64,000 nucleotides of DNA from Septoria linicola (taxonomy: Eukaryota > Ascomycota > Dothideomycetes > Mycosphaerellales > Mycosphaerellaceae). Made by a program: the position numbers and the translations under genes. Of this stretch, positions 54,418 to 64,000 are shown in pieces; positions within the stretch are counted from its first letter, which is position 1, and each line of letters opens with the position of its first letter. Where the stretch lies: contig CP099427.1 in NCBI GenBank assembly GCA_024114885.1, positions 310,001 through 374,000 on the forward strand. The letters run 5' to 3'. The notes beneath the pieces are model-generated. The model was not told the DNA's origin. It made no database searches and saw nothing but the letters and a program-made list of their open reading frames with translations.

Positions 54418-54636
54418 GCTGCTTCCAAAAGATGTGAAGAGGCGACTGTCGGCTGCAACTTCAACAGATTTTGGGATGAAGCTTTTCCAGGAACGGAAGG
54501 AGAGTTTGTCCGAGCGCCGCGCCGCTACTCCGGCGAGTTGCGCAACGGGCGTACTGGCAGTCTGTATCTCAATGCATTTACTGAAAGTGGTAGGTAATAC
54601 AGCTGCTTAGATTGAGCTCATCCTCTACTTCGCTGC

Positions 54637-55250
54637 TTACAACTTTCCCTCTCCCTTCTTTGGATCCTCTTGAGGATACGGCCACGAAAACCTCACATTC
54701 CCATCCTCAAGCCCCCTCTGCACAATTCCCATCCCGCCATTCTTCACCATCCACTCCAATCGATCATCTCTATACTCTCTCTTCCTTCCCGCACCCTGTT
54801 TCCAAGCTTCAGGACCCATTTTCGCCATTAATGGTGCGGCTGCTTCGACTTCTGCGAATGTTTCCTTGATGCAAGGCATCTGCGAGATTCGCTGATGCCA
54901 GAGTGCTAACGGTGAGCCAGGGGGAGGAGAGAAGGAGTTGATGATGGAGCGGTTGAGGATTGGTGCGACGCAGAGGTCTGCCTAACCTAGCTTCTCTCCA
55001 CTTTGAGCGAGTCAAGTTTGCTGCAGTGAGAGCAAGTGGGAGAAGGCAGCTGAAGTTGAGTTGCGATCGGCTAAGCCTGCGTCAAGCGCCAAAGTCACCC
55101 CGCTTGGTATAGACCCACTTTCGCTGCTCGGCTAGGCTGGATGCATATGGTCTCTACTGTTCAGAGATGTGATCGAGATATGCGACTACAACCTTGCGCT
55201 TGAAGTGTCTGGATATGAGCGAGCCGTAGGTTCTCGCCAGCGCCTCTCTG
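54637..55250 (-). pseudogene. glutathione S-transferase-like gene remnant
   Basis: The minus strand reads ADLCVAPILNRSIINSF, LALWHQRISQMPCIKETFAE, VEAAAPLMAKMG and a C-terminal tail ending GEGKL at 54637. This is the C-terminal helical domain pattern of a fungal GST (the 'G-x-x-x-x-ADL' turn). Directly before ADL the frame has TAG (54982-54984) in GEKLG-stop-ADL; TGG to TAG would be a RIP-type change. Upstream the frame changes near 55080 (LDAGLADRNSTSAAFSHL versus VVAYLDHISEQ, stop, RPYASSLAEQRKWVYTKRG), and the thioredoxin-like N-terminal domain is not clearly present. It is therefore a decayed, probably truncated gene located just downstream of the sugar transporter. Confidence 0.5.
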
Positions 55251-55265
55251 TCACGGGAAGCATCC

Positions 55266-56908
55266 TCACTTCTCCGCCTGCTCGACCTGCTCAATACTGA
55301 TTGTCTCGACATGCTTCTCATCCACCTTGGCGAAAGCTCTGTATCGGTTCTCCTCATCCTGCTTACTCGCCTTGATCACGGCTGTATTCTTCTTGTCTAG
55401 ACCCATTAGCACGCGAGGGTTCTCGTAGAACAGCTCGTCAATCTGTTCTAGCGATCGTCCAGAAGTCTCGACGCCGAAGAAGTACGTCAACGGCACGAAG
55501 CTAGCACAGACTATAGCCCAGAACCAGAAGTAGTTGCCGCCGATATGATTCAGACCAATAGGCGTGACTGTCTGACTGTTAGCATAAATTTGGACTGCTA
55601 TGAGGAAGTTGACACATACCCATGACAACAACGAAATTGGACATCCAGTGCGAAAAGACACCAACCGCTGTCGCCTTATTTCGGACTCTCAAGGGCTGCA
55701 TCTCAGCGCTGTATGACCAGCTGACAGGCAGGATGCCCAGCGTAAAGCAGTCAAGGTAGAGAAACATGAACGCGACCGCTGCAGCAGCCGAGCTGTAGCT
55801 CTGATTCAGCAAACAGCCTGCAATGATAGCCATGCAGACTGCACATCCAACGCTCGAGAGCATGACAGTCCAGCGTCGGCCAATCTTGTCGATGTAAAAG
55901 TAAGGTGGCCAGCTGAAGATTGCATACTGTGTGAAGGCGACTGAAGCCAGGATGAGAGACATGTTCTGCGAGAAGCCGAGATACATTTCGAGGATGTAGG
56001 CGAGATAGTAGCACAATGCGTTGATTCCGGACCATTGGTTCATCATGTAGGGCCCCATGCCTAGAAGTACGCGCTGTAAGTTGCGAGACTTGGTGGCGTT
56101 GGTGAAGACTTCTGTCCAGCTAGGCTCGCCGGCTTCATTCTCTGATTCGATGGCCGCGATGATCTCATTGAGTTGGCCCTGGACTTCTGCGTCGTCTTCT
56201 GGCTTGTCGAGAAGCCTTGAAATGGTGTATCGTGCTTCCTCAATGCGATTGTGCTTGGCCAGCCATCGTGGTGTCTCTGGGAGGAAGGGGCAGCAGAACA
56301 GAACCAAGAGGGAGAATAGAATCTGGCAGGCGATCGGAAACCGCCATTGCAGACCGCTGTTGGCAAAGAGTGTTGCGAAGCACAGCCACGAAGCGATGGC
56401 CACTCCAATGATGATCAATGCCGACTGCACGACTAGAAGTGCACCTCTGTTGTGGGAGGGAAGTGTTTCTGATTGCAGTATGGGAACTGCAACGGTGCTC
56501 AAGCCCACTCCGACGCCGGCAATGACTCTTGCAACTGCCATCTGAGCGTAAGAGTAGCATGCCGTCTGAATGGCGGCTCCTACGATGACGATAATGTTGG
56601 CATAGATGATGGACCTCTTTCGTCCAATCTGCTCGCCGAAGAAGAAAGCGGCCACTGCGCCAATGGCACAGCCGATATCGTAAATGCCAGTGACAAAGCC
56701 AGTCATGGTCGGTGAAGGTTCTCCCAGCATCGCCTTGAAGCGCTGGCCGCCCAGGATACCGCCGAACAGTCCTTGGTCATAGCTAGCACTCGGTCAGCGT
56801 GATGATGTAAAGAAACACAGTGGCATAGTACCCAAAGAGTAAGAAGTCCAAGCCTGAGGCGAGCAGTATGACTGCGATCAGCTTCGACCCTCGAAGTTCG
56901 AAGACCAT
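55266..56908 (-). CDS. MFS sugar transporter (513 aa, 3 exons)
   Basis: The exons are 56908-56832, 56782-55620 and 55567-55266. Introns of 49 and 52 nt have donors GTACTA and GTATGT and acceptors TAG and CAG; the frame is kept at both joins and the total is 514 codons including the stop. Exon 1 holds the first membrane segment and joins to YDQGLFGGILGG, the start of the sugar-porter signature. Family motifs include FFGEQIGRKRSI (loop 2-3), PETPRWLAKHNRIEEARY, IDKIGRRWTVM (loop 8-9) and VSWSYSAEMQPLRVRNKAT (the PESPR/PAEI-type motif after helix 10). GVETSGRSLEQIDELF closes helix 12. The likely role is proton-coupled or facilitated uptake of a hexose, lactose-like or related sugar at the plasma membrane; the substrate cannot be read from sequence. 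It is the only intact gene in the right-hand accessory arm. Confidence 0.92.
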
Positions 56909-57747
56909 GATGTCGGTATTGCCTGCTTCAGCTCAGCAGTCGAGTTGAAGATTTTTGACGGTCCAGGATGTGATGTGCTCTATCGTGGATGCCACGAGAC
57001 ATGCCTGATCTTATAGTTCTGGCGACTCGCTGCTCACCGCACTTGCCCTATCTGAGGTCAATCTCTCGCCCTCGCTTGGTAATACAGCTTGATTGGCGTC
57101 TGCCATTGTACGGTAGCACCAAAGACTGTTGTACGAGTATGTGGCTGCATCTACCGTGCGTTATCCCCAGACTATGCCAGGTTCTTCTCCGCATCTTGGT
57201 GGCAGGAAATGCGGAGGTTGTCATCGGGTTTCCAGGAAAGGCTTTCCCATGTCTTGGTGCAGGGAAATAGGATGCAGGAGGAAGAGTGTTGGTCGCGTGA
57301 AGGTTTGGCTAACTAGCAGTCGGTACACCTGTTTACGAAGTCCGATAGAACTAGACCCTTGAATTCTGACTCTCACTTTCCAAACGCGTCAAGTTTCCAG
57401 AACAACAACTGTTTCCTCCGCGACAATTCAAAGCAGACAACGGCATAGATGGTAGGCTCATCTTGGAATGATTTCAGGATCATCAACAGTCTCGCACGGC
57501 GTAGGCTCGTGGGTCGCTGCGAGGCACACGTTGGCAAAGAACAGGCCGCCACGTCAGGCGACCTGCCGTTGTCAAGGCATGCTATCTACCTACTTGGCGC
57601 TCGCCGACGGCACACCTTCGCACTAGCTCATACGAAAGTAGCACGGAGCAGAGGACCACGACCATTTCCTATGAGCCCATCCATGCGTAGAACTTGGCCA
57701 GTGATGGAAAAGTCCCTAGCAGCAACACTGCTCAACTGCCTCTTCCA
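56909..57747. other. intergenic, nothing recognised
   Basis: Plus frames at 56989-57270, 57129-57362 and 57449-57757 lack domains. The interval should hold the promoter of the sugar transporter and the 3' end of the oxygenase gene. Confidence 0.4.
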
Positions 57748-58991
57748 TCAGTCATAATACTTTACTTTGACGCCGGCGATGACCTCTTTCTCCTTGATGC
57801 CAGTCTGCTTCGGCTTGTCTTGGTTCTGCTTGACTCTGGTGCGGACCCAGTCTCCGGCTTTGATGCCTGCTCCCTCGCCTTCGTTGTCGCCCTTCAGTCC
57901 AAGTTGACGAAGCAGCGGGCTGTCAACGGTCTTCAGGTCGAGATCGTGAGCGGGGCTTGATGCTTGTCAGCATTCATTTGTACTGCAACAGCATACCCAC
58001 CAGATCGACTCACCGCAAAAAGTACAGCAAACCTAGCCGGTCTAAGTGTGCTTGGTCCTCAGGAGGAGCATGCACTCGGTGGATGCTAGACTTCAAGAAG
58101 CCGTTGGTCCAGAATCGTAGCACGTCGGCGACTGGAATGGAATGTTAGGATGTAATACTATGGCCTGGACGTCTGAGGGCGGTACTTACTGTTCACGGTA
58201 ATGCTTCCAGGATACGGCTTCACCCATTTCCAGGATCCATCAGGCATGAGAACCTGTAGTGCAGCGACAGGTTGGCGGAATAGCAGTGTCAAAGCGCCGA
58301 AGTCAGTATGGCCTCTGGAGTAGATGTTCTGGTACTTGGCGTTCTCCTGTGGCGTTCTGGCGCGGTATATCATGTACCGAAGATGGCAGTCCGACAGATT
58401 ATCGTATCGATGGCCATTCGACAAGTAATCTTCGGGAAGCTCAAGAACGATCGAAATAAGTGTCAGCAGTTTCTGGATCGTGTCCTCTGCGATATGTCTC
58501 TGGAACTTCTCAATCTCTGCTCGATTCTGGTGGACGACCTCCGGATGACTGCGTTCGAGCTCTGGAAGATGTTTGAAGATGTTGTACATCTCGACGTTAT
58601 CGCGAAGTCCTGGAAACAGCTCGATAGTGCCTTTTGGTCGATAGCCAGAGTAGTGACCCTCCTCAAGCCTGGCCCTGTACTTAAGCTTCTCTTCTTCCGG
58701 CAGAGCGAAGATCTCCTTGCCGATGGCGAATTGACGATCGATCTCTTCTTGGGTCAGGCCAAAGTTTGTGATCTGGTTGCAGTCAGCGCTGCAGCAAAGA
58801 CTTATGGCGGACAACAGACATAAAAGAAGCCAACATTGTGCACTGCGTCTTGCAGCTGAGTTGCCAGCTTCTGCTTTCCACCAGACTGATCAAACTGAGG
58901 GAGATCAAATGTCACCAAATCTGCCCAGTCCAGGTCGTACTTCGATTCTGCGAGTAGACACTCGCTCGATGGTCTGCGTCGTGGTAGCCAT
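57748..58991 (-). pseudogene. 2-oxoglutarate/Fe(II) oxygenase (isopenicillin N synthase-like), 4 exons with one frame error in exon 1
   Basis: The exons are 58991-58820, 58772-58190, 58131-58014 and 57955-57748, with introns of 47, 58 and 58 nt. Their sum is 1081 nt, one base off a multiple of three. The ATG frame (MATTTQTIERVSTRRI) must shift to KYDLDWADLVTFDLPQFD near 58940. After that all exons join cleanly: VHNVGFFY to ITNFGLTQEEID, PGSITVN to IADVLRFWTNGFL, and LLYFLR to PAHDLDLKTV. Iron ligands are visible: HTDFG in exon 2 and the distal His in SSIHRVHAP in exon 3. The conserved DxxxG-type N-terminal fold (DAVHNVGFFY) is present. Such enzymes hydroxylate, desaturate or cyclise small molecules and are common in metabolite clusters. 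If the true start is another in-frame ATG (for example 59074), the gene may be functional, so the pseudogene call is tentative. Confidence 0.72.
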
Positions 58992-59624
58992 TCTGCTGAT
59001 TGAGTCGGCAGTTTCCTAAAACCTGTATTGGGCGACGATGAGCAGAACCCAGGGCGAATGAAGCAATGCAGCACATTATATCAGTCGAGTGAGCCATGTC
59101 GGCAACTCGGAACTGCGGCCCACGAGTCGCCTCGTACCCCTCGCGATGGACGAGAGCTCTGTCCGGTGTCATTGGAGGCGTTCCTGAGATTTCCACGATA
59201 CGTACCATGAATGCTGACTACACAGATCACGTGTTGGCTGCAGAGCTGTCACGCAATGTGCAGAAAGACCACGCAAGCTTTCGCTGGACTAAGCGAACGA
59301 CTTTCACGCCCACAAGGCTTGTCCACTTCTTGATAGAAGCGAGCACGGCGACTACGGTCATACGAGACGTCCGGCCCCATTGGATAAAGTCTTATCGTTG
59401 AGCCGCGCTTCAATTGACGCCATCATATGAATGCCGGGTTGAGGTGAGTCGAAGACTCCACCACGTCCTGCGACGGCCGCAGATCGCGTGGTGGGCACCA
59501 AGTCGTGATTGAAGCACTTGTGACCATTCCTGTGCTTTGCTAGAAAAGATGTTATGAGTCGATTATCGTTGCCAGCGTTCATTACTACGGCCTGTTGCGC
59601 AATCATACATTTCCAGTCGACGAT
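58992..59624. other. intergenic, likely divergent promoter region
   Basis: This lies between the starts of the minus-strand oxygenase and the plus-strand permease, so it is probably a shared divergent promoter. The open minus frame 58802-59074 extends the oxygenase frame upstream (see that entry). No other gene is recognised. Confidence 0.45.
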
Positions 59625-61294
59625 ATGGCCAGAGTAGCTAGCGAGAGCGGCGATGCTAAGATGAAGGACATAACATCAACAGAAACCTCATCGCATGTAG
59701 AGTCCTTGACCGATCATGCCCGAGCAACCACCAAGGCTGCCTACCGAAAAGCTGATATCAAGATTTTGCTATGGTACTCATTCATATACTTGATCATGCG
59801 AATCCATGTCTCCAATATCACCAACACGGCTATCATCAACATCGAAGAGGGCGATGGAATCAAGAAGCAACTTGGAAATCTGACGAGCGAGCAGTGGGCG
59901 TGGGTGCTCAGCATCTTCTACTACCCGTACATGTTTTTCGAGCCAGTATCCACACTTTTGCTCAAGCGCTTTACACCTTCAGTGTGGATGTCGCGAATCA
60001 TGATTACCTGGGGTTGGTTCACTGAATGTACGTCTTGTCATGATGCTAATCTGCCACAGGCATCGTCTCCATGTGTCGAGGCGCGACACAAAACTATGCG
60101 GGAATCCTGGCAGTCAGGTTTCTTCTAGGTCTGGCTGAAGCTGGCTACTATCCGGGCGTACTCTATCACCTTAGCTTCTGGTATCCTGCGCGAAGCACGC
60201 CCTTGCGCATCGCTTTCTTCTAGACGTGTGGGCAGTTCTCAGGCACAATATCTGGACTCCTAGCGTATGCGATTTCTTTCATGAACGGAGTGGGCGGGCT
60301 TGCTGGATGGCGCGTAAATGTCTGATGGAACATTGAAGCACGAAGCTGCGCTGATGTCTTTAGTCGGTTTTCATCCTTGAAGGTATACCTGCGATTCTGT
60401 GTGGAATTTACACTTATTCTATGCTGCCTAACTATCCCGAGACGGCGACATTCATGAGCGAAGATGAGCGGTAAGTGCCTGTCCGTGATAGTACTTATGA
60501 CACAGTGTGTTGACAATTTCCAGCCAAACAATTTTGGATAAATTGCCCCCAACCCAGCCACATTCCGGAGACAAGACATGGAACTCCGCCCAAGTCAAGG
60601 CTATCTTCCAAGATCCGACGACGGCCACATTCACACTCATCTGGATTACACACGCTATCGGCGGATGGGGCGTGTCGACAGTTCTACCAACAGTCATCTA
60701 CGAGCTCGGCTTGACAGACTCTGCGGTGTCCCAGCTCATGACAATGCCTACGTATGGTAAGTCGTCCACGTTCTCCTCGCAAGCACCCACATCAAATACT
60801 GACAGAAGTCGCAAGCTTTTGGTTGTGCTTGTCTGGTCTCCATCGGCTGGCTCATCCAACGCAGATATCTTGGACCTTGGATTGCAGCAATTAGTCTTGA
60901 GATCATTGCCTGTGTGTGCTATGTCATCCTCATATTTTTGAGGAACGCTGCGGCAAAGTATGTGCTCATCACGATTGCGACTGCCTGCTCGATATGCATC
61001 TATCCAATTCTATGGCCAGAGAGGATTAGGGCGGCACATGGAACGACGACCGCTGGATTCACAATCGGGATGACCAACGCAGCCGCACGACTTACGGGAA
61101 TGGTCGGGCCGCAGGTCTATCAGTCGAAGTTCGGACCGACCTACCGGATCAGCTACATCGTGTCCATCGGTTTGCTAGCAGGTGCAATTTCAATGATTTC
61201 TACAACGTGGTTCTTGATCTCGAGACGTGATCGCGAGCGCATTGAGACAGCTGATGACTTGATACAAGCCAAAGGTCCCACGCACGAGACTTAG
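59625..61294 (+). pseudogene. Dal5-type (anion:cation symporter) MFS permease, 5 exons, with one stop and one frameshift
   Basis: The exons are 59625-60012, 60060-60313, 60364-60470, 60524-60756 and 60806-61294. The first intron has a weak donor GTTGGT, but it joins SRIMITWG to IVSMCRGATQNYAG as in homologues. The protein is a 12-helix allantoate/pantothenate/vitamin-type permease: DIKILLWYSFIYLIMRI, WVLSIFYYPYMFFEPVSTLL, LAEAGYYPGVLYHLSFWYP, WPERIRAAHGTTTAGF, GMVGPQVYQSKFGPTYRISY. Two defects are visible. TAG at 60221-60223 lies between RIAFF and TCGQFSGT. A one-base frame change near 60826 separates EVASFW from CLVSIGWLIQRRYLGPW. The rest to the TAG... stop at 61294 is well conserved, so the decay is recent. 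Substrate unknown. Confidence 0.82.
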
Positions 61295-61540
61295 ACCAGC
61301 CGCCGAAAGGTGCTGAGAGCCTTCAGCTGTGTCGTACTTCCTCAGATGCTCCACTGGCCTCGAGTACCTGGGGTAGCCGTACAATGGTCAATTGCCAGAT
61401 CACACGCAGAGCCGGTCACATTGTTGACTCGCAAGGTCTGTGGGGGATAGACTTAAGTATCTGCTCGAGTCTTGCTATGCTTTACCTATCCTCACACAGA
61501 ACTACTTCATTGAACACTCACCATAAGCTTTGATCACAAG

Positions 61541-62768
61541 GTGACAATGATCACGAATACTCGGGTGCTACTTATGCAAGTTGTTGGGGTCATATCAATT
61601 GGCATTGCACTGCTTGACCTATTGATTGACCATCAATACACGTCAGTAGAAGTCAAGAAGAGGGACACCAGCCGGTCAGCAGTGTCCTGCTCTACCAATA
61701 TCACTACCAAACTCGAGCACAGCCACAATGCCACTCACCAAAACGAGAGACGTATGCCGATCCGGCAATTGACTGCTATAGAAGAGGAGCACTTCGAAGG
61801 CCGCGGCAGGATTCTACTCGAAGCAATGATCAATCCGACAATCGATGAGACGAACGAGAGGAATGTTGACAACAACTTGAGAACAACGAGCGGATGGTCC
61901 ATGCAGTCCCCTGGCGCCCGCTCTACCGCAATCAAATTTGACCCATTGAGGGGCCTGCAGGCGCCCGAGGAGACTCGCAGGCAGCTTCCTCCATCCCGAC
62001 GCCCAGCATCTGTAGGACAGAGCTGGACGAACACTGCTCATGAATTCAAATACGATATCCTTCTTGATCCTGCCTACTGTATCATTAGTGAGTACATCCA
62101 GTTGAGCTGAGTCATGATCAATTATCACTAACACATAGCTCAGTCGGCGCTGATGGGTACGGACCATCCGGCTGGAATGGTGGCGACCATAAGCCAGCAG
62201 TGCCAGAAGTTCAATCAAACGATCCAAGAGATGTCCTCTGTTGGTCTGACATGGCATATCTCATGTACGCCTACGCTATCGGAGTTCCCGCCAAGGATTC
62301 CAGATCGAAAATGGACATTATTCTTTTGTGGCACCGCCAGAATGGGTCTATCTACCCGCAGCTTCAGCATCTCGACGGACACTTGAAGTCATACACACAG
62401 TCTCAGGCACGCATGCCAACAATCCGCTCCCCACGAAACTAGGCATTACATTTCCTATCGGCAGCCGAGCATACAACATCTTGCTCGGCTCTCCCATGCT
62501 ATCTAACGTGGCAAGTTTCCTCTTCGACCACAAATATCGCTTCGGCGCCGCAGCCGTTACCTCTATCACGTTCTGGAACTCCTACAAGAGGACTGCCGAC
62601 AGCATGCCAATCCCTGATATTCTGATATATGTTCAAAGCGTTGATGCCTCGCTGGTTGCAGCGCTGAAAGACAACTCTGCTGTCGATGCGGCCTGGACCA
62701 GGTGCGGTGCACCGCTAGCGGAGCATCGTTACGCATGGAAATTCTCGCCAAGATGGCAACAATTGTAG
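61541..62768 (+). pseudogene. unknown secreted or membrane-anchored protein, 2 exons with a one-base frame error
   Basis: Exon 1 (61541-62087) starts with a signal-anchor-like segment (VLLMQVVGVISIGIALLDLL). It ends at a GTGAGT donor after LLDPAYCII. The intron is 62088-62143 (56 nt, CAG), and exon 2 starts IGADGYGPSGWNGGDHKP. This frame runs well to SDMAYLMYAYAIGV and DIILL near 62320. There a one-base shift is needed to reach VAPPEWVYLPAASAS and the long conserved-looking end: EVIHTVSGTHANNPLPTKLG, FPIGSRAYNILLGSPMLSN, FDHKYRFGAAAVTSITFWN. I do not recognise the family. The mix of a smooth splice and one frame break argues for recent inactivation or a sequencing error in the TTCTTTT run (about 62319-62325). 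Confidence 0.55.
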
Positions 62769-63066
62769 AACTAATACTCGGCATACCGTCAACAGGCTTG
62801 CGTCTACGACAGCTGATGGTTCAAGTAATTACGAAGCGTGGGAGATAGCTGAGGATCCTAGCGTGGGTACTAGAGTGCGAGTGATATGGTCAATTCGAGT
62901 GTGACCCGAGTGCGAAGAACTTATTACAGGAGCGTGAATTGAACATCACACTGATGAGCCAATGGCTCTACTATTGAGAAGCCAACAAGCTCCATGAAGC
63001 TGATTGCTAAGGTAGCGATGATATAATCTATAATTGCATTCCCCAATCCTCCAGCATCATTCGTCG

Positions 63067-64000
63067 TCAGCTCGTACCTGCTCTTAGCCGCCCTTCAATC
63101 TCCTGTAACGTGAATTGCAGCCTTCCCTTCAGGAAGCTACCCATTGTGCCATGAAACTTGCCACCCTCGCCCATCTGAACGAGCACATCTTTGTCACAAA
63201 ACTCCGAGTCATACCGATCCACAATCTCCTTGAGTCTTTGCAGTTGCCCCAGCACGACATGGTTCTTTAGCACCCAACCCATCTTATCATCAAGCTTGTA
63301 TGCACCGAGTGCAAGTTGCCCGTCGACAACGAGCTCCTTCGAAGGACATTTACCATCTGCTCTCTGCATCTCTGTGCTAGGGTCCCGAATAAATGCCACG
63401 GCTTGATACCACCCGAGAATCTTAGATGCAATCATGCCGATGATGACCGGCAAATAGAAGTCTTTCAAGCATGGACACGTGATGAGATCATGGCATACCT
63501 GAACAGCGCGAGATGTGTTGCTGAGTACTTGGTCAATCGAGAATTGCTTTGTCTCGGCATCCACTTGCAGGTAGGGCATCTCGTATAATCTGTTCAGCGT
63601 GTCTGTAGCAATCCTGAGGCACTGGTCACCGCCGGAGCTCTGGAACATGGGAACAGGGCTGTGTGATGGCATGCTGCTAAGCTCTTCGTATGGCCTGATC
63701 TCTGTGGTCGGCAGTGCACACAAGGGTTGTTTCCCGTCGGAGACCGGACTGGGTTGTTGCGTGGGCTCCCGCGAGTCGACTCGCTCCACTGAGCTTTCGG
63801 TGGCCAGTGCGGCATTGCTGAAGTCGAAGAACCACTCTGGGTCTAGAGGAGTACTAACCGAGCTATTATCTTGTGTATTGAGATCTGGAAAGAATGGTAT
63901 GTCGGCATTTCCATAGGCAGCCATTGCCGGGGGCGTAGGATATGGGGAAGCATTTGCAGACCATGCTATGTCGGTCCTACTGGTTGGACTCAATACAGGA
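63067..64000 (-). CDS. AflR-type Zn(2)Cys(6) transcription factor, C-terminal part (runs off the window)
   Basis: The minus frame is open from the window edge to TAG at 63067. The N-terminal part in view is Pro/Ser/Thr-rich and low complexity (ANASPYPTPPAMAAYG). The C-terminal part matches the aflatoxin-regulator (AflR) domain: QCLRIATDTLNRLYEMP, then AVQVCHDLITCPCLKDFYLP, VIIGMIASKILGWYQAVAF, KELVVDGQLALGAYKLDD and a closing helix LQFTLQEIEGRLRAG. In this family a Zn(2)Cys(6) DNA-binding domain precedes these regions; it must lie beyond base 64000. Such factors usually control secondary-metabolite clusters. Its position next to an oxygenase and permeases fits a pathway-specific regulator. 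The visible part is intact. Confidence 0.85.
   Translation of the reverse strand, partial: PVLSPTSRTDIAWSANASPYPTPPAMAAYGNADIPFFPDLNTQDNSSVSTPLDPEWFFDFSNAALATESSVERVDSREPTQQPSPVSDGKQPLCALPTTEIRPYEELSSMPSHSPVPMFQSSGGDQCLRIATDTLNRLYEMPYLQVDAETKQFSIDQVLSNTSRAVQVCHDLITCPCLKDFYLPVIIGMIASKILGWYQAVAFIRDPSTEMQRADGKCPSKELVVDGQLALGAYKLDDKMGWVLKNHVVLGQLQRLKEIVDRYDSEFCDKDVLVQMGEGGKFHGTMGSFLKGRLQFTLQEIEGRLRAGTS

Noticed and set aside
60013..60059. Alternative 32-nt intron (donor GTACGT at 60028) in the permease
   Set aside because: It is too short for this genome and adds residues absent from the family pattern; the 47-nt intron from 60013 restores the conserved join.

Overview
The window is a nuclear contig piece from a filamentous ascomycete, most likely a dothideomycete of the Mycosphaerellales type. 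Introns are about 47-105 nt, genes are compact and lie on both strands, the conserved proteins read as ascomycete, and a repeat block shows extreme repeat-induced point mutation (RIP). I recognise no bacterial-style operons, tRNA, rRNA or CRISPR.

Left arm (1-11.4 kb): a truncated ABC-B transporter fragment abuts a broken A-T-reductase module of a PKS-NRPS/NRPS-like synthetase. Then come a three-exon 100-aa secreted protein with 8 Cys (candidate effector), an uncharacterised gene with one in-frame TAA, and an intact 740-aa protein with a ubiquitin-like domain.

Repeat block (11445-26339): three elements sit one inside another, each with readable ends. The outer one is a pogo/Fot1-type DNA transposon with 47-bp TIRs and a TA target duplication. 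A Ty1/copia element (277-bp LTRs, TSD CCTAG) sits inside its transposase gene. A Ty3/gypsy chromovirus (172-bp LTRs, TSD TAAAC) sits inside the copia pol gene. CpA and TpG are almost absent while CpG persists, the catalytic Asp pair of both reverse transcriptases has become Asn-Asn, and no long reading frame survives. The gypsy carries an extra opposite-strand coding remnant and a 7 x 16-bp tandem array next to its 3' LTR.

Centre (27-36.3 kb): a Rad60/Esc2-like SUMO-domain protein, a two-exon secreted 7-Cys protein, a possible small membrane protein, a DUF6604-type pseudogene with frameshifts and two RIP-type stops, and an interrupted gene of unknown function.

Housekeeping core (36.7-54.4 kb): GH47 alpha-1,2-mannosidase, a tiny Ish1-motif protein divergent from it, a DUF7918-like coiled-coil protein, an Mtr2/NTF2-like mRNA export factor divergent from ribosomal protein eL38, the 1942-aa phosphatidylinositol 4-kinase Stt4, and the U3 snoRNP WD40 protein Rrp9. 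All of these look intact.

Right arm (54.6-64 kb): a broken glutathione S-transferase, an intact sugar transporter, a 2-oxoglutarate/Fe(II) oxygenase with a one-base frame error, a Dal5-type permease with a stop and a frameshift, a frameshifted unknown gene, and the C-terminal part of an AflR-type regulator running off the edge. This resembles a decaying metabolic cluster. Overall, conserved genes are intact, while most accessory genes on both flanks of the repeat block are broken.
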